Assembly (NCBI GenBank): GCA_029565395.1
Contig: JAKQOG010000278.1
Location: 33,542 to 97,541, forward strand
DNA length: 64,000 nucleotides
Direction of reading: 5' to 3'
DNA from: Candidatus Hydrogenedentota bacterium
Lineage (GTDB): Bacteria > Hydrogenedentota > Hydrogenedentia > Hydrogenedentales > CAILVY01
The translations under genes were made by a program, and so were the position numbers. The notes under the pieces are model-generated. The model saw nothing but the letters and a program-made list of their open reading frames with translations, was not told the origin of the DNA and did no database searches. Positions 44,096-52,933 of this stretch are shown one piece after another. How positions within the stretch are numbered: the stretch's first letter is position 1; every line of letters starts with the position of its first letter.

Positions 44096-45304
44096 TCACG
44101 TGCGGTAATCGGCGTTGATGGTCACATAATCGTGGCTGAGGTCGCTGGTCCAGAACACACTCTGACCGGGACCTTCTCCAACGGACACCTGGATGAGAAT
44201 GTCTTTTAATTGCATGTGCGCGGCGGCGTCAGATTCGTTGTAATCGGTGGGAAGACCGTTATGCACCACTTCCACATCGCCCACCCGGATGCATAGATGG
44301 TCCGGGTTGAGGTCGACGCCGGCATACCCTGCGGCGCAGGCGATCCGGCCCCAATTTGGGTCCTGGCCGAAAAAGGCCGTCTTGCATAATTGAGAGGCAG
44401 CTATGCTCTTTGCGATTTTCGTGGCTTCCGTCTCCGTTCGGGCGCCTTCCACCCGGATTTCCACAAATTTAGTGGCGCCCTCGCCGTCCCGCACCAATGC
44501 CTGCGCCGTATTCATGCAGATCTCATGGAGGGCGCGCGCAAATTTGGCGTAATTGGAAGTGCCGGGCTTGAGCATCGGAAGGCCCGACGCGCCATTTGCC
44601 AGGCAGAGCACGGTGTCGTTAGTGCTCATGTCGTTATCGATGCAGATGCGGTTAAACGTAGCTTCGGCGCATCCCTGCAGGAGCCCATGGAGCACCTCTG
44701 GATCTATGGCGGCGTCGGTGGTAATGATACAGAGCATGGTGGCTACATTCGGCGAGATCATGCCCGCGCCTTTGGCGATGACACCCAAGCGTACAGTGCC
44801 GCCATCCAAGACCACCTCCAACGCCATTTCCTTCGGCACGGTGTCCGTGGTCATGATGGCGCGCGCGGCGTCGGCGCTGCCGGTTGGCGATAATGCCGCC
44901 AGGCTGGCGTCCACACCGTTAAAAATGCGGTCCATGGGCAGTGGAACGCCAATCACGCCGGTGCTCAAGATGCAGACCTGTTCTGGGTCTATGTTCAATC
45001 CCTCGGCAACGCGTTCCGCTGTTTTCCTGGCATCCTCCATGCCCTGGGATCCGGTGCAGGCATTGGCGTTGCCACTGTTCGCAAAGAGTGCCCGGGCTGT
45101 TTTTCGCGCGCAGACGCCCCGTGTCCAAAGGACGGGTGCGGCTTTCACGCGATTCGTGGTGAACACCCCCGCTACGGCACACGGGCGGTCGCTGACAAGC
45201 ATTGCGCAATCTTTTCGTGTAGACTTCCGATTTTTGATCTGCGCCGCCACGCCTGACGCGCAAAACCCTTTGGGGGCGGTGATTCCACCTTCGATCTTTG
45301 TCAT
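44096..45304 (-). CDS. argJ: Glutamate N-acetyltransferase (ornithine acetyltransferase)
   Basis: 402 residues. It recycles the acetyl group from acetylornithine to glutamate. The self-cleavage site is visible as the Ala-Thr in ISPNVATMLCIITTDA, with Thr becoming the N-terminal nucleophile of the beta chain. Other motifs: PCAVAGVFTTNRVKAAPV, NSGNANACTG, STGVIGVPLPMDRI, DNDMSTNDTVLCLANG and FFGQDPNWGRIACAAGYAGV. Its start overlaps the argC stop (ATGA). Presence of ArgJ implies a cyclic, energy-saving arginine route; no argA is needed if the enzyme is bifunctional. Confidence 0.95.
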   Translation of the reverse strand: MTKIEGGITAPKGFCASGVAAQIKNRKSTRKDCAMLVSDRPCAVAGVFTTNRVKAAPVLWTRGVCARKTARALFANSGNANACTGSQGMEDARKTAERVAEGLNIDPEQVCILSTGVIGVPLPMDRIFNGVDASLAALSPTGSADAARAIMTTDTVPKEMALEVVLDGGTVRLGVIAKGAGMISPNVATMLCIITTDAAIDPEVLHGLLQGCAEATFNRICIDNDMSTNDTVLCLANGASGLPMLKPGTSNYAKFARALHEICMNTAQALVRDGEGATKFVEIRVEGARTETEATKIAKSIAASQLCKTAFFGQDPNWGRIACAAGYAGVDLNPDHLCIRVGDVEVVHNGLPTDYNESDAAAHMQLKDILIQVSVGEGPGQSVFWTSDLSHDYVTINADYRT

Positions 45305-46311
45305 GGGGCCATTCCTGGAAAGTTGAGGCCGGTCCGCTCGTCAAGGCCAAACGCCACATTCATGCATTGTACGCCCATACCCGCCGTACCGCCGACCAAG
45401 TTGTCAATCGCACTTACAATAATCAGGTTTCCAGTTCGTTTGTCCCAACTCCAGCCAATATCGCAGAAGTTTGAGCCGCGCACTTCACTGAGATCGGGAA
45501 CTTGTCCTTCCGGAAGCACCCGCACGAACGGTTCATTGTCATACCATTTGTACAAAGCAGCCACATCGATTGCCCGGGAAGGCCGAAGGATTATCGTGCT
45601 TAAAATGCCCCGGGTATAGGGTCCGACGTGCGGTGTAAACTGCACTTGAACCTTGTTTCCCAATTCCTGCTCGATTTCCGGGATATGCTGATGCACTCCC
45701 AGCTTATAAGCGCGTACATTCTCGTTCATATTAGGGAAATGAAATACTTCGGCCAACGCGCGCCCGGCGCCGGACACGCCCGAAATGGAGTTTACCACCA
45801 CCGGCACTTCCGGCGCGGCGGCTTCCACCAGCGGGCGTAGCGCGGTAATAATGGAGATCGGGAAACACCCCGGCACCGCCACCAGTTGCGCCGTGCGGAT
45901 CTGGTCCCGGTAATAAGGAACATGCCCATAAACTGCTTCCTGAACCAGTTCCGGATGGGTGTATTCGGCCTTATAATACTGTACATACAGGGCGGAATCC
46001 TTAATCCGGAAATCGGATCCCAGATCCATTACCCGGACTCCGGCAGCGCGCAGTTGCGCCCCCAAAACCATGGATTTTGTGCCGGGCACGGCGATAAACA
46101 CCACATCGCACTTTTTCGCGATGGCTTCCGGTTCAAACGGCTCCAGCACAAGGTCATAAACCTTGCGGAAGGCGGGAAGCACATCCCCCAGTGCTTTCCC
46201 GGCCTCCATTTCCACCGCCGCCGTCAATTTCGCTTCGGGGTGAATTGCCAGCAGCCGCATAAACTCCCGGCCGCCGAATCCAATCGCCCCGACCATTCCT
46301 GCGCGTATCAT
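45301..46311 (-). CDS. argC: N-acetyl-gamma-glutamyl-phosphate reductase
   Basis: 336 residues. It reduces acetylglutamyl phosphate with NADPH. Motifs: nucleotide-binding MVGAIGFGGREFMRLLA, VFIAVPGTKSM, VMDLGSDFRIKD, the catalytic cysteine in LVAVPGCFPISIITAL, NSISGVSGAGR and IDNLVGGTAGMGVQCMNV. An AGGAG site precedes the ATG. First gene of the argCJB operon. Confidence 0.95.
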   Translation of the reverse strand: MIRAGMVGAIGFGGREFMRLLAIHPEAKLTAAVEMEAGKALGDVLPAFRKVYDLVLEPFEPEAIAKKCDVVFIAVPGTKSMVLGAQLRAAGVRVMDLGSDFRIKDSALYVQYYKAEYTHPELVQEAVYGHVPYYRDQIRTAQLVAVPGCFPISIITALRPLVEAAAPEVPVVVNSISGVSGAGRALAEVFHFPNMNENVRAYKLGVHQHIPEIEQELGNKVQVQFTPHVGPYTRGILSTIILRPSRAIDVAALYKWYDNEPFVRVLPEGQVPDLSEVRGSNFCDIGWSWDKRTGNLIIVSAIDNLVGGTAGMGVQCMNVAFGLDERTGLNFPGMAP

Positions 46312-46397
46312 AGGTATTCTCCTGAAACAGACAACCGTACGTTGCCCTTATATCTTAATGACTAATATGCAGACCCCACGGAACGTGATTGAGCCGG

Positions 46398-46426
46398 ATT
46401 ATAGCCCCCACTTGACAAAGGTTCAA
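46398..46426 (-). promoter_or_regulatory. Promoter of argCJB
   Basis: On the minus strand TTGAAC (46421-46426), a 17-base spacer and a perfect TATAAT (46398-46403), about 85 bases upstream of argC. I do not see a convincing ARG box. Confidence 0.6.
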
Positions 46427-46435
46427 GTTAATCGT

Positions 46436-46464
46436 GGTTTTATTTGTGATATATGACTTATAAT
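46436..46464 (+). promoter_or_regulatory. Candidate promoter of the DUF4258/YgiT pair
   Basis: A perfect -10 TATAAT at 46459-46464, 25 bases before the ATG at 46490. The -35 at the expected distance is poor. Confidence 0.35.
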
Positions 46465-46489
46465 AGATTCCAGAATCGTTTTTGCGTTT

Positions 46490-46822
46490 ATGGATATTAT
46501 TGATGAACACAATATGAATGAAATTACATCACGGCTTTCGGAGCAAGTGATGAAAGATGCTATACGGATTACATTGCATGCGCATCAGGAAATGGTGGCT
46601 GAAGCCATCACGATGGATGAGATAAGAGATGTTCTTGCTAACGCTGTTGTTCTTGAGAATTATCCGGAACACAAACGTGGTTCATGTTGTTTGGTTTGTC
46701 AAAAGACATATAAAGGACGCTTTATTCATGTAGTTTGTACAGCGTCAACAGAAGTTGCGATCATCATTACAGTTTATGAGCCCAAGCCACCTAAATGGAA
46801 GACTCCATTTCAGAGAGGATAA
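46490..46822 (+). CDS. DUF4258 protein, probable toxin
   Basis: 110 residues. The core (ITLHAHQEMVAEAITMDEIRDVLANA, LVCQKTYKGRFIHVVCTAST) matches DUF4258, small proteins with a conserved His, related to RNase-type toxins. Start choice between 46490 and the ATG at 46514 is uncertain; neither has a good ribosome site. It lies four bases before a YgiT-type zinc-finger gene, a common toxin-antitoxin arrangement. Confidence 0.7.
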   Translation: MDIIDEHNMNEITSRLSEQVMKDAIRITLHAHQEMVAEAITMDEIRDVLANAVVLENYPEHKRGSCCLVCQKTYKGRFIHVVCTASTEVAIIITVYEPKPPKWKTPFQRG

Positions 46823-46826
46823 TAGT

Positions 46827-47051
46827 ATGAAATGCAGCATTCAAGGTTGCCCTGGTCAATATGAGACGAAACTTATCGTTCACACGGTAAAAAGTGGGGC
46901 AGATATTCTTGTGTTTGAGAATGTGCCTGCGGAAGTATGTAATGTGTGTTCGGACATGCTTCTCCCCCCCCAGACAGTAGAACATCTTGAAGCGCTTATG
47001 ACTAGAAGGACTAAGCCGCAAAGATTCGCTCCGCTGTACGAGTATATCTAG
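46827..47051 (+). CDS. YgiT/MqsA-type zinc-finger protein, probable antitoxin
   Basis: 74 residues from the ATG at 46827 with GAGG upstream. Zinc-ligand cysteines: CSIQGCPG near the start and VPAEVCNVCSDMLLPP in the middle, as in the N-terminal zinc domain of MqsA. The C-terminal DNA-binding helix-turn-helix of full MqsA is missing, as in most stand-alone YgiT-type proteins. Probably neutralises the DUF4258 protein. Confidence 0.75.
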   Translation: MKCSIQGCPGQYETKLIVHTVKSGADILVFENVPAEVCNVCSDMLLPPQTVEHLEALMTRRTKPQRFAPLYEYI

Positions 47052-47124
47052 CCTGGATTACGCACAAGGTTGCCATCTATGCTTTGCGAAATAATACGTG
47101 ATCGCGGTTGAATGTGCAGATGAC

Positions 47125-47161
47125 GAAAAAATTGGGCGGCGGAAGTTTTCTTCCACCGCCC
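47125..47161 (-). terminator. Rho-independent terminator of the EF-hand protein gene
   Basis: A 12-bp stem with one mismatch (47134-47145 with 47150-47161) and a four-base loop, followed on the minus strand by AATTTTTT. It also separates the convergent antitoxin gene. Confidence 0.8.
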
Positions 47162-47181
47162 GATGTATAGTTGAGGAAAAA

Positions 47182-50100
47182 TTAATCGAGACCAAAGGCT
47201 CCGGGGGCAAAGCCGTCCTCGGACCCGGCAAGCACATGGTAGGCATGACCGGGCGCATTGTACAACTGGATCATGCGCAGCAATTCCGAAAGATCGATCA
47301 CCCAATCCTGGGTCATGTAGTCGCAGCCATGCATGGCGCAGCTTGTATCCCCTGATCCTGGGCCGTACCCATCTTCGGTGCCGGGCTCACAATGATACCC
47401 GTGCATGTTGTACAACTGAATGACCCGCAGAATTTCCGACAACGAGATAATCCAGTTGTGATCGGAATCCGCCGTGTGCTGCCAGCCTTCGCCGAGATCC
47501 GTGCTGAGCAGCGTTTCCACGATCTCCGTGGAGTACTCCGTGCTCGTGACGCTGCGGTAGAGGGTTTGGCCGCTGATCGTTACCACGCCCGATGCCTCCG
47601 CGGGCACATTCACCCGGTACACAATCGTGGCCGGGAACGCGGGGATGACCAGCCAGGCGAATTCGATGCGGCCGCTTGCACCAGCTTCCGGGATGGATTC
47701 AGCGCCAGAAGAATCGACTACTTCCGCAACAGTCCAGCCCGCAGGCAATTCTTCCCACAATCCCAGGGCGTTCACTGTGCCGGGATTCACCATGTTCAGG
47801 GTAATCGTCACGGTAAGCACGCCGCCCGGCGTGTAGTAGCCGTTGCCGCCGGCGTCTCGTGACATTACCAGCACAGGCTCATCATTGCCGGTGGAACCTC
47901 CTTCCCCTTCCTCTTCACGGGGGGGTAAATCACCGCAATCGAGCACGCCATTGCCGTTCAGGTCAAGCTGCTGGAAAATTTCCAGCGGGATGAACCCGGA
48001 AACTTCCTCATATTCCAGCACGTTATTTCCATTCGAGTCGATCGGTGCAAACGTATAGGGAAGGACCATCGGCAGAATAACGTACACTTCGTCGATCGTG
48101 ATCAGCCCGTCCTTGTTCTGGTCCGCCAGGTTAAACACATTCTGATCCACCATCGGCACCACCCGCTGGATTTCTTCGAGCGAGATGCCGCCATCGCCGT
48201 TCTCATCGATGATCGGCCACAGCAGTTCAAGCAGCATCATGGGATCATCGGGCAGGGGGCACGGCTGTGGCGGCGGAGGCACGTCTCCCACATCTTCGCA
48301 ATCGAGCACGCCATTGGCATTGGTATCAAGTGCGATGAATTGGGCGTTGGTGACAAAGCCATTCACTTCTTCGAAACTCAGCACGCCATCGCCGTTGCCA
48401 TCCAGGTATTGCACGCCAAATCCGATATAGGGCAGTAATTCATCCTGGGTAAGCACGCCGTTGTCGTCCGTGTCCAGCATGCCCCATACACCATAGCCGG
48501 AGAATCCGGGATATACCGCATCGGCTTCGGCCAGGGAAATGGCGCCATCCCCGTCCATATCCACCAACGGCCATAGTGCCGCGAGAAGCAGTTCGGGGCT
48601 GGTCATTAGCGGGCAGTATTCTTCATAGCCGCCCTCGCCCTCGCCTTCGCCCGGCCCCGGATCGAATATGGAATTGGCGTTAACCGAAAACTGTGCTTCA
48701 TTGGAGACGGCAATCTCAATAGAGACGGAAACGGTAGTAATCACTTGAAGAGCAGGCCCTTCGTACTCAATAACATTGAATACTACGCACACTTGTTCAG
48801 GATAGGATTCCGCGATGGTCACCACCGGATCCAAAACAGTATATCCGCTTGTGGGGAAGGTAAATTGCCCCGTGAGTAACCATGCAGGGTCACTCAAGTC
48901 GGATTTCGTTAAAGTCCCTTCAAATGAATACGGGAATGTTCCCGTGATTCCATATCCAAAAATGCCAGAGAAGGGGAACAACCCCATCGCTACTCCATCG
49001 CAGCGGAATACTTCGCCTTCGGGGGGTGTGCCAGGAACATCCTCGCAATCCAAGACGCCATTGCCGTTTGTATCAAGGTTGGCAAAGACGTCCGCCGGGA
49101 TGTAGGGAGCCACTTCGCCTGGCTGGATCACGCCATCGCCATTCGTATCGACATACGAGAGCACGTCAATAGGCCCGCACTTGCACAATAGCGGCATCAT
49201 GACATTAAGTTCGTTCACCGTGATCTTGCCGTCGTGATTATTGTCCAGGATAGAGAATATCAGATCGAGGCTGTAACCCATTTGTTGCAGGTAAATATCC
49301 GCATCCGGGACAACCGCAAGGATTTCGTTTTTGTTGATGCCGCCATCGCCATTGGTATCTACCAGCGGCAGCAGAAAGTTAAACAACCCTTCGATGTCGC
49401 GCGGCAGTGGGCAAGGCGCTTCACTCTCACCCTCACCAGGCAATTCGCCTTCCACCGGGCCTTCGAATAAGTCACCGCAGTCAATTACGCCATTGCCATT
49501 GCGATCCAACTGGGCAAACTGATCTTCCGTGGCATAGGCGGCAATTTCACCATACTGAATCACCCCGTCGCCATTCGTGTCCACATAGGACACAAAATCA
49601 TCGGGAAGCATTGAGGTATAGGGAGCCAGTTCGGCCAACACCACGATCCCGTCGTCGTTGCTGTCCAGAATGTTGAAAAGACTTTCCAGGGTGAGGCCGG
49701 TTCCCTCAAGGTATAGGTCTATATCGGGAACAATGGCCCGTATTTCACTGGGATCTACTCCTCCGTCGCCGTTTGTGTCCACAACGGGGAGGAGCAATGC
49801 CAAAATCGGCATGGGGTCGGACGGCAGCGGACAATAGCCCTCGCCCTCCCCGGGCGCTTCGCCTTCGACCGGCGGTTCGAACCCGCCTTCCACTGGGTCT
49901 TCGCCTTCGACTGGCGGCTCGGGCAGGTCGCCACAGTCAATTACGCCGTTGCCATTGTGATCCAGTTGGGCAAATTGATCCTCCGTGGCATATTCGGATA
50001 TTTCGCCATATTGAACCACCCCATCGCCGTTCGTGTCTACATAGGAAATAAAATCATCGGGAAGCAGGGAGACATATGGCGCCAATTCCGACAGCACCAC

Positions 50101-50823
50101 GATCCCATCGTCGTTCCTGTCCAAAATGGCGAAAAGACTTTCAAGGGTGAAACCGGTGCCATCGAGATATTGGTCCACGTCGGGAACAATAGCCCGGATC
50201 TCACTGGGGTCTACCCCTCCATCGCCATTCGCGTCCACGACGGGGAGAAGCAACGCCAAAATCGGCATGGGGTCTGAAGGCAGCGGGCAATAGCTCTCGC
50301 CTTCCACCGGTGGTTCTTCGCCTTCCACTGGCGGCTCGATCTCGCCCTCCACCGGTGGTTCTTCGCCTTCCACCGGCGGCGTCTCGCCAATATCATAACA
50401 ATCAATGATGCCATTGCCATTGGCGTCTAATTGGTTGAATTGGTCTTGGCTGGCATACTCCGAAATCTCGGAATATTGAATGACCCCATCGCCATTGCTG
50501 TCCACCGCGCCCAGAAGGCCTCCGGGCAGATACGCCTCCAGCAACGGAACAAATGTCAACAACTCCGCCATCGAGACCAAACCATCGTTATTGGCGTCTA
50601 CGATGTCGAAATATTGTGCCGGCACCGGATAGAGCACCTGAATTTCCGACAGGGAAATGCCGCCATCCCCGTTGACATCCACCAAAGGAAATACTAAACC
50701 AAGTAAAACCTCTGGGTCATCGGGCAACGGACATACGGCGGGATCTGCTTGGGCGAGATTCGGACCGGCAATTATTGCCGCCGCCACAAACGCCGCCATA
50801 ATCCATACATTATGCGTTTTCAT
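47182..50823 (-). CDS. Giant secreted EF-hand repeat protein with tandem dockerin-like module
   Basis: About 1213 residues from the ATG at 50823 (AGGAG nine bases upstream; a TTG two codons earlier is also open). Signal peptide about 1-27. Six modules of about 120-150 residues each begin with CPL and hold four calcium-loop motifs (DVNGDGGISLSE, DANNDGLVSMAE, DSNGDGVIQYSE, DANGNGIIDCYD in the first), giving about 24 predicted EF-hand loops. PPVEGE-type linkers separate them. Modules 2 and 3 are nearly identical. A beta-rich insert of about 130 residues follows module 4. After module 6 comes an Ig-like/DUF11-like domain (PVLVMSRDAGGNGYYTPG), then the duplicated ISLSEILRVIQLYN module. It is probably a calcium-stiffened surface spacer or scaffold. 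Confidence 0.85.
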   Translation of the reverse strand: MKTHNVWIMAAFVAAAIIAGPNLAQADPAVCPLPDDPEVLLGLVFPLVDVNGDGGISLSEIQVLYPVPAQYFDIVDANNDGLVSMAELLTFVPLLEAYLPGGLLGAVDSNGDGVIQYSEISEYASQDQFNQLDANGNGIIDCYDIGETPPVEGEEPPVEGEIEPPVEGEEPPVEGESYCPLPSDPMPILALLLPVVDANGDGGVDPSEIRAIVPDVDQYLDGTGFTLESLFAILDRNDDGIVVLSELAPYVSLLPDDFISYVDTNGDGVVQYGEISEYATEDQFAQLDHNGNGVIDCGDLPEPPVEGEDPVEGGFEPPVEGEAPGEGEGYCPLPSDPMPILALLLPVVDTNGDGGVDPSEIRAIVPDIDLYLEGTGLTLESLFNILDSNDDGIVVLAELAPYTSMLPDDFVSYVDTNGDGVIQYGEIAAYATEDQFAQLDRNGNGVIDCGDLFEGPVEGELPGEGESEAPCPLPRDIEGLFNFLLPLVDTNGDGGINKNEILAVVPDADIYLQQMGYSLDLIFSILDNNHDGKITVNELNVMMPLLCKCGPIDVLSYVDTNGDGVIQPGEVAPYIPADVFANLDTNGNGVLDCEDVPGTPPEGEVFRCDGVAMGLFPFSGIFGYGITGTFPYSFEGTLTKSDLSDPAWLLTGQFTFPTSGYTVLDPVVTIAESYPEQVCVVFNVIEYEGPALQVITTVSVSIEIAVSNEAQFSVNANSIFDPGPGEGEGEGGYEEYCPLMTSPELLLAALWPLVDMDGDGAISLAEADAVYPGFSGYGVWGMLDTDDNGVLTQDELLPYIGFGVQYLDGNGDGVLSFEEVNGFVTNAQFIALDTNANGVLDCEDVGDVPPPPQPCPLPDDPMMLLELLWPIIDENGDGGISLEEIQRVVPMVDQNVFNLADQNKDGLITIDEVYVILPMVLPYTFAPIDSNGNNVLEYEEVSGFIPLEIFQQLDLNGNGVLDCGDLPPREEEGEGGSTGNDEPVLVMSRDAGGNGYYTPGGVLTVTITLNMVNPGTVNALGLWEELPAGWTVAEVVDSSGAESIPEAGASGRIEFAWLVIPAFPATIVYRVNVPAEASGVVTISGQTLYRSVTSTEYSTEIVETLLSTDLGEGWQHTADSDHNWIISLSEILRVIQLYNMHGYHCEPGTEDGYGPGSGDTSCAMHGCDYMTQDWVIDLSELLRMIQLYNAPGHAYHVLAGSEDGFAPGAFGLD

Positions 50824-50955
50824 ACTCAAGTTCTCCTGCTTATTACAAACCGCTTTTCATCTGTAATGGTTGCTTTATGCACTGCGCCGCATTGTATCAA
50901 CGCATCGCACCCTCATGATTAAATTTATCGATCCTTCCTGAAATAATTCAGGATG

Positions 50956-51438
50956 CTAGACAACAAAAGGAGGGGCGTTAGGCGCAAGACATAAGACCAG
51001 GCGATTCATGCGCGGCGGCGGGAGAATCGAAGAAACGGCGGGGATGCCCGTGATCCCCGGCTGTTCCCGATACTCGGATAGAATTGCTAACACCCGTTTG
51101 AGCTCATAATTCCGCGCCGGCGCTTCGGATCGCGCTACTGGCAAAGCATGATGATCCTGGTCAGGTTCCGTCTTTCGCTCATGCGCCCCAGTATCCCGGG
51201 TCTTACCGAGAATGCATTGGAAATCCAGTACATCAATATGTCCATCTGCATTCACATCCCCAGCGCCGGATTGGCCGTTTGCCAATGCAAGCCGTGTGAT
51301 CACAAATTGAACGTCACGCACATCCACCCGCCAGTCACCATTCAGGTCGGCGGTTGGCAATAACAACCCCATTGGCGCACAGACGCTTCCGCACGCAAAC
51401 GCCCATGCCAATAGGCATTGCCCCACCATTCTTACCAT
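50956..51438 (-). CDS. Small secreted protein with a classical type I dockerin
   Basis: 160 residues with a signal peptide (about 1-21, AWAFACGSVCA). Residues about 28-82 contain two calcium loops with following helices: ADLNGDWRVDVRDVQFVITR and GDVNADGHIDVLDFQCILGK. This is the D-x-N-x-D-G pattern of type I dockerins. The remaining 75 residues are unrecognised. The gene is divergent from the cohesin-domain gene at 51666, and the pair could be coregulated from the shared 227-base region. Its ribosome site is weak. Confidence 0.75.
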   Translation of the reverse strand: MVRMVGQCLLAWAFACGSVCAPMGLLLPTADLNGDWRVDVRDVQFVITRLALANGQSGAGDVNADGHIDVLDFQCILGKTRDTGAHERKTEPDQDHHALPVARSEAPARNYELKRVLAILSEYREQPGITGIPAVSSILPPPRMNRLVLCLAPNAPPFVV

Positions 51439-51465
51439 AGTTCTTTGATTCCCTATTCTGTATTA

Positions 51466-51494
51466 AGCGTAACATAGTCTTGCGGGGCTGTCAA
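51466..51494 (-). promoter_or_regulatory. Candidate promoter of the dockerin gene
   Basis: On the minus strand a perfect TTGACA (51489-51494), a 17-base spacer and TACGCT (51466-51471), about 30 bases before the start. Confidence 0.45.
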
Positions 51495-51530
51495 CAAGTT
51501 TTTAGCTGATTTCCGTGAAAATCCAAGGTT

Positions 51531-51560
51531 ATTTTCGGCATTTTCCGGGCATTTTCCGGC
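51531..51560. repeat. Three phased short direct repeats in the cohesin/dockerin divergent region
   Basis: ATTTTCGG, ATTTTCCGG and ATTTTCCGG start at 51531, 51540 and 51551, spaced 9 and 11 bases, close to one helical turn. They lie upstream of both divergent genes and could be a regulator-binding array. Confidence 0.4.
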
Positions 51561-51665
51561 TTTTTACGAAAAAACCCAGTGAATAACCTTAACATAAGAG
51601 AATAGGGACAGCCATTGCAAAAGCGAAGAGGCAATGGTAAAGTTAATGGTGGAGGAGTGTATATA

Positions 51666-52817
51666 GTGAAAACGGCCCGACGGACAAGCAGTTTGCTACT
51701 GGCCGGGATAATCACCTGGTATGGGGGCATTGCTTTTGGAGCAACGCTCTCACTGGGGAATCCGGCAACGGTAGAGGACTTGCTAGCCGTTCCTGTTATG
51801 CTTACACCGGGTTCTACCGCGTCGGTGGCCAGTCTTCAGTTTGATCTGAACTGTAATTCCGTGTATTACACGATTGCAGAAGTAGATGTGGGCGCTGCTG
51901 CCGAAGCGGCCGGCAAACAGGTGATGTTCGACATTCAGGGGAATTCCGTACGGGTTATTGTTGCCGGGTTTAATCAAGATGCCATCGCTTCAGGCGAGGT
52001 GGCCGTCCTCTATTTGTCTCCTGAAAGTGCCCATGCACCCATGGGGGCCTATGGTTTGGAAGATGCGGTGCTTTCCGATCCCTTGGGGCGATCCCTTCCG
52101 GTGACCATACCGGAATCCGGAAAACATGAAACACATCATTCGGATCATTCCCCTGAGGCGGCCCCTGCGGACAATACGTCTTCCGAAACAGATTCCACCT
52201 CTCAGGACATTGCCTCCACGGATTCTTCTTCTGCCAAAACCGGAACTACCTCTTCCACGGATGGTATAACAGGGCTGTCGAATGTTCCGTATTGGCCAGG
52301 GGTGGAAGAAGGAACAAAAAGCACCGGTTTGTCGAAATCTGCCGCACATCCTGCAAATGGCAAATCGTTCTCTGTTCCGGAGGTTGATGGCCCAATGGAA
52401 GCTTCTGCTCACGCTTCTGTTTTTGTCCCTCGCCCGGCGGTTCCCGGCGTGGTTTCTCAACCATCCGGTGCGAAACAGTCGACCCGGTTTTTTAAATATG
52501 GCAAGGCAGGGAAATTCGGCACACAGAGCGCCTCTTCCGAAGAATCAGGCTCCTCATCGCCGGAGCAGGAATCGCCCGATATTCCGATACCCCAAGTGGC
52601 AAAGGTGGAGACCGCCTTCCAGCATGGCGGCATGCCTCCATCGTCCCTGCTATATGACGGGCGCTCGCCGGCATATGGAAATGAGGCCGCAACGCTTACT
52701 ACGATGACGCCCGGGGAAAAAATGCGCCTTGAGATCATTGCGGTGGGTGTATTGATGGGTCTTGCCTTGTGCCTGCTGGGGCTCTTTACACTATACCGCC
52801 TCGTTCGGCAGGGGTAA
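51666..52817 (+). CDS. Membrane-anchored cohesin-domain protein
   Basis: 383 residues from a GTG at 51666, eight bases after GGAGGAG; the frame to 51615 lacks a site. Signal peptide about 1-26 (RRTSSLLLAGIITWYGGIAFG). Residues about 27-150 have a cohesin-like pattern: VPVMLTPGSTASVASLQFDL, a middle VDVGAAAEAAGKQVMFDI, then VRVIVAGFNQDAIASGEVAV; the FDL and FNQDAIASG elements are characteristic. Residues about 155-350 are a Ser/Thr/Pro-rich linker. A single transmembrane helix (IIAVGVLMGLALCLLGLFTL) near 356-376 and a short basic end (YRLVRQG) anchor it with the cohesin outside. It is divergent from a dockerin gene. Cohesins bind dockerins with calcium; pairing here is inferred. Confidence 0.78.
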   Translation: MKTARRTSSLLLAGIITWYGGIAFGATLSLGNPATVEDLLAVPVMLTPGSTASVASLQFDLNCNSVYYTIAEVDVGAAAEAAGKQVMFDIQGNSVRVIVAGFNQDAIASGEVAVLYLSPESAHAPMGAYGLEDAVLSDPLGRSLPVTIPESGKHETHHSDHSPEAAPADNTSSETDSTSQDIASTDSSSAKTGTTSSTDGITGLSNVPYWPGVEEGTKSTGLSKSAAHPANGKSFSVPEVDGPMEASAHASVFVPRPAVPGVVSQPSGAKQSTRFFKYGKAGKFGTQSASSEESGSSSPEQESPDIPIPQVAKVETAFQHGGMPPSSLLYDGRSPAYGNEAATLTTMTPGEKMRLEIIAVGVLMGLALCLLGLFTLYRLVRQG

Positions 52818-52933
52818 GTAAAAACTGATTTGAAAAGAGTGGCGGAAATGCCCTCAGTAAGGTACAATGTGCCTTCAATTTCAATAAAATCCCGTAATTA
52901 ATCGGTCTGTTCAACCGGAAAAGGAGAACGTCC

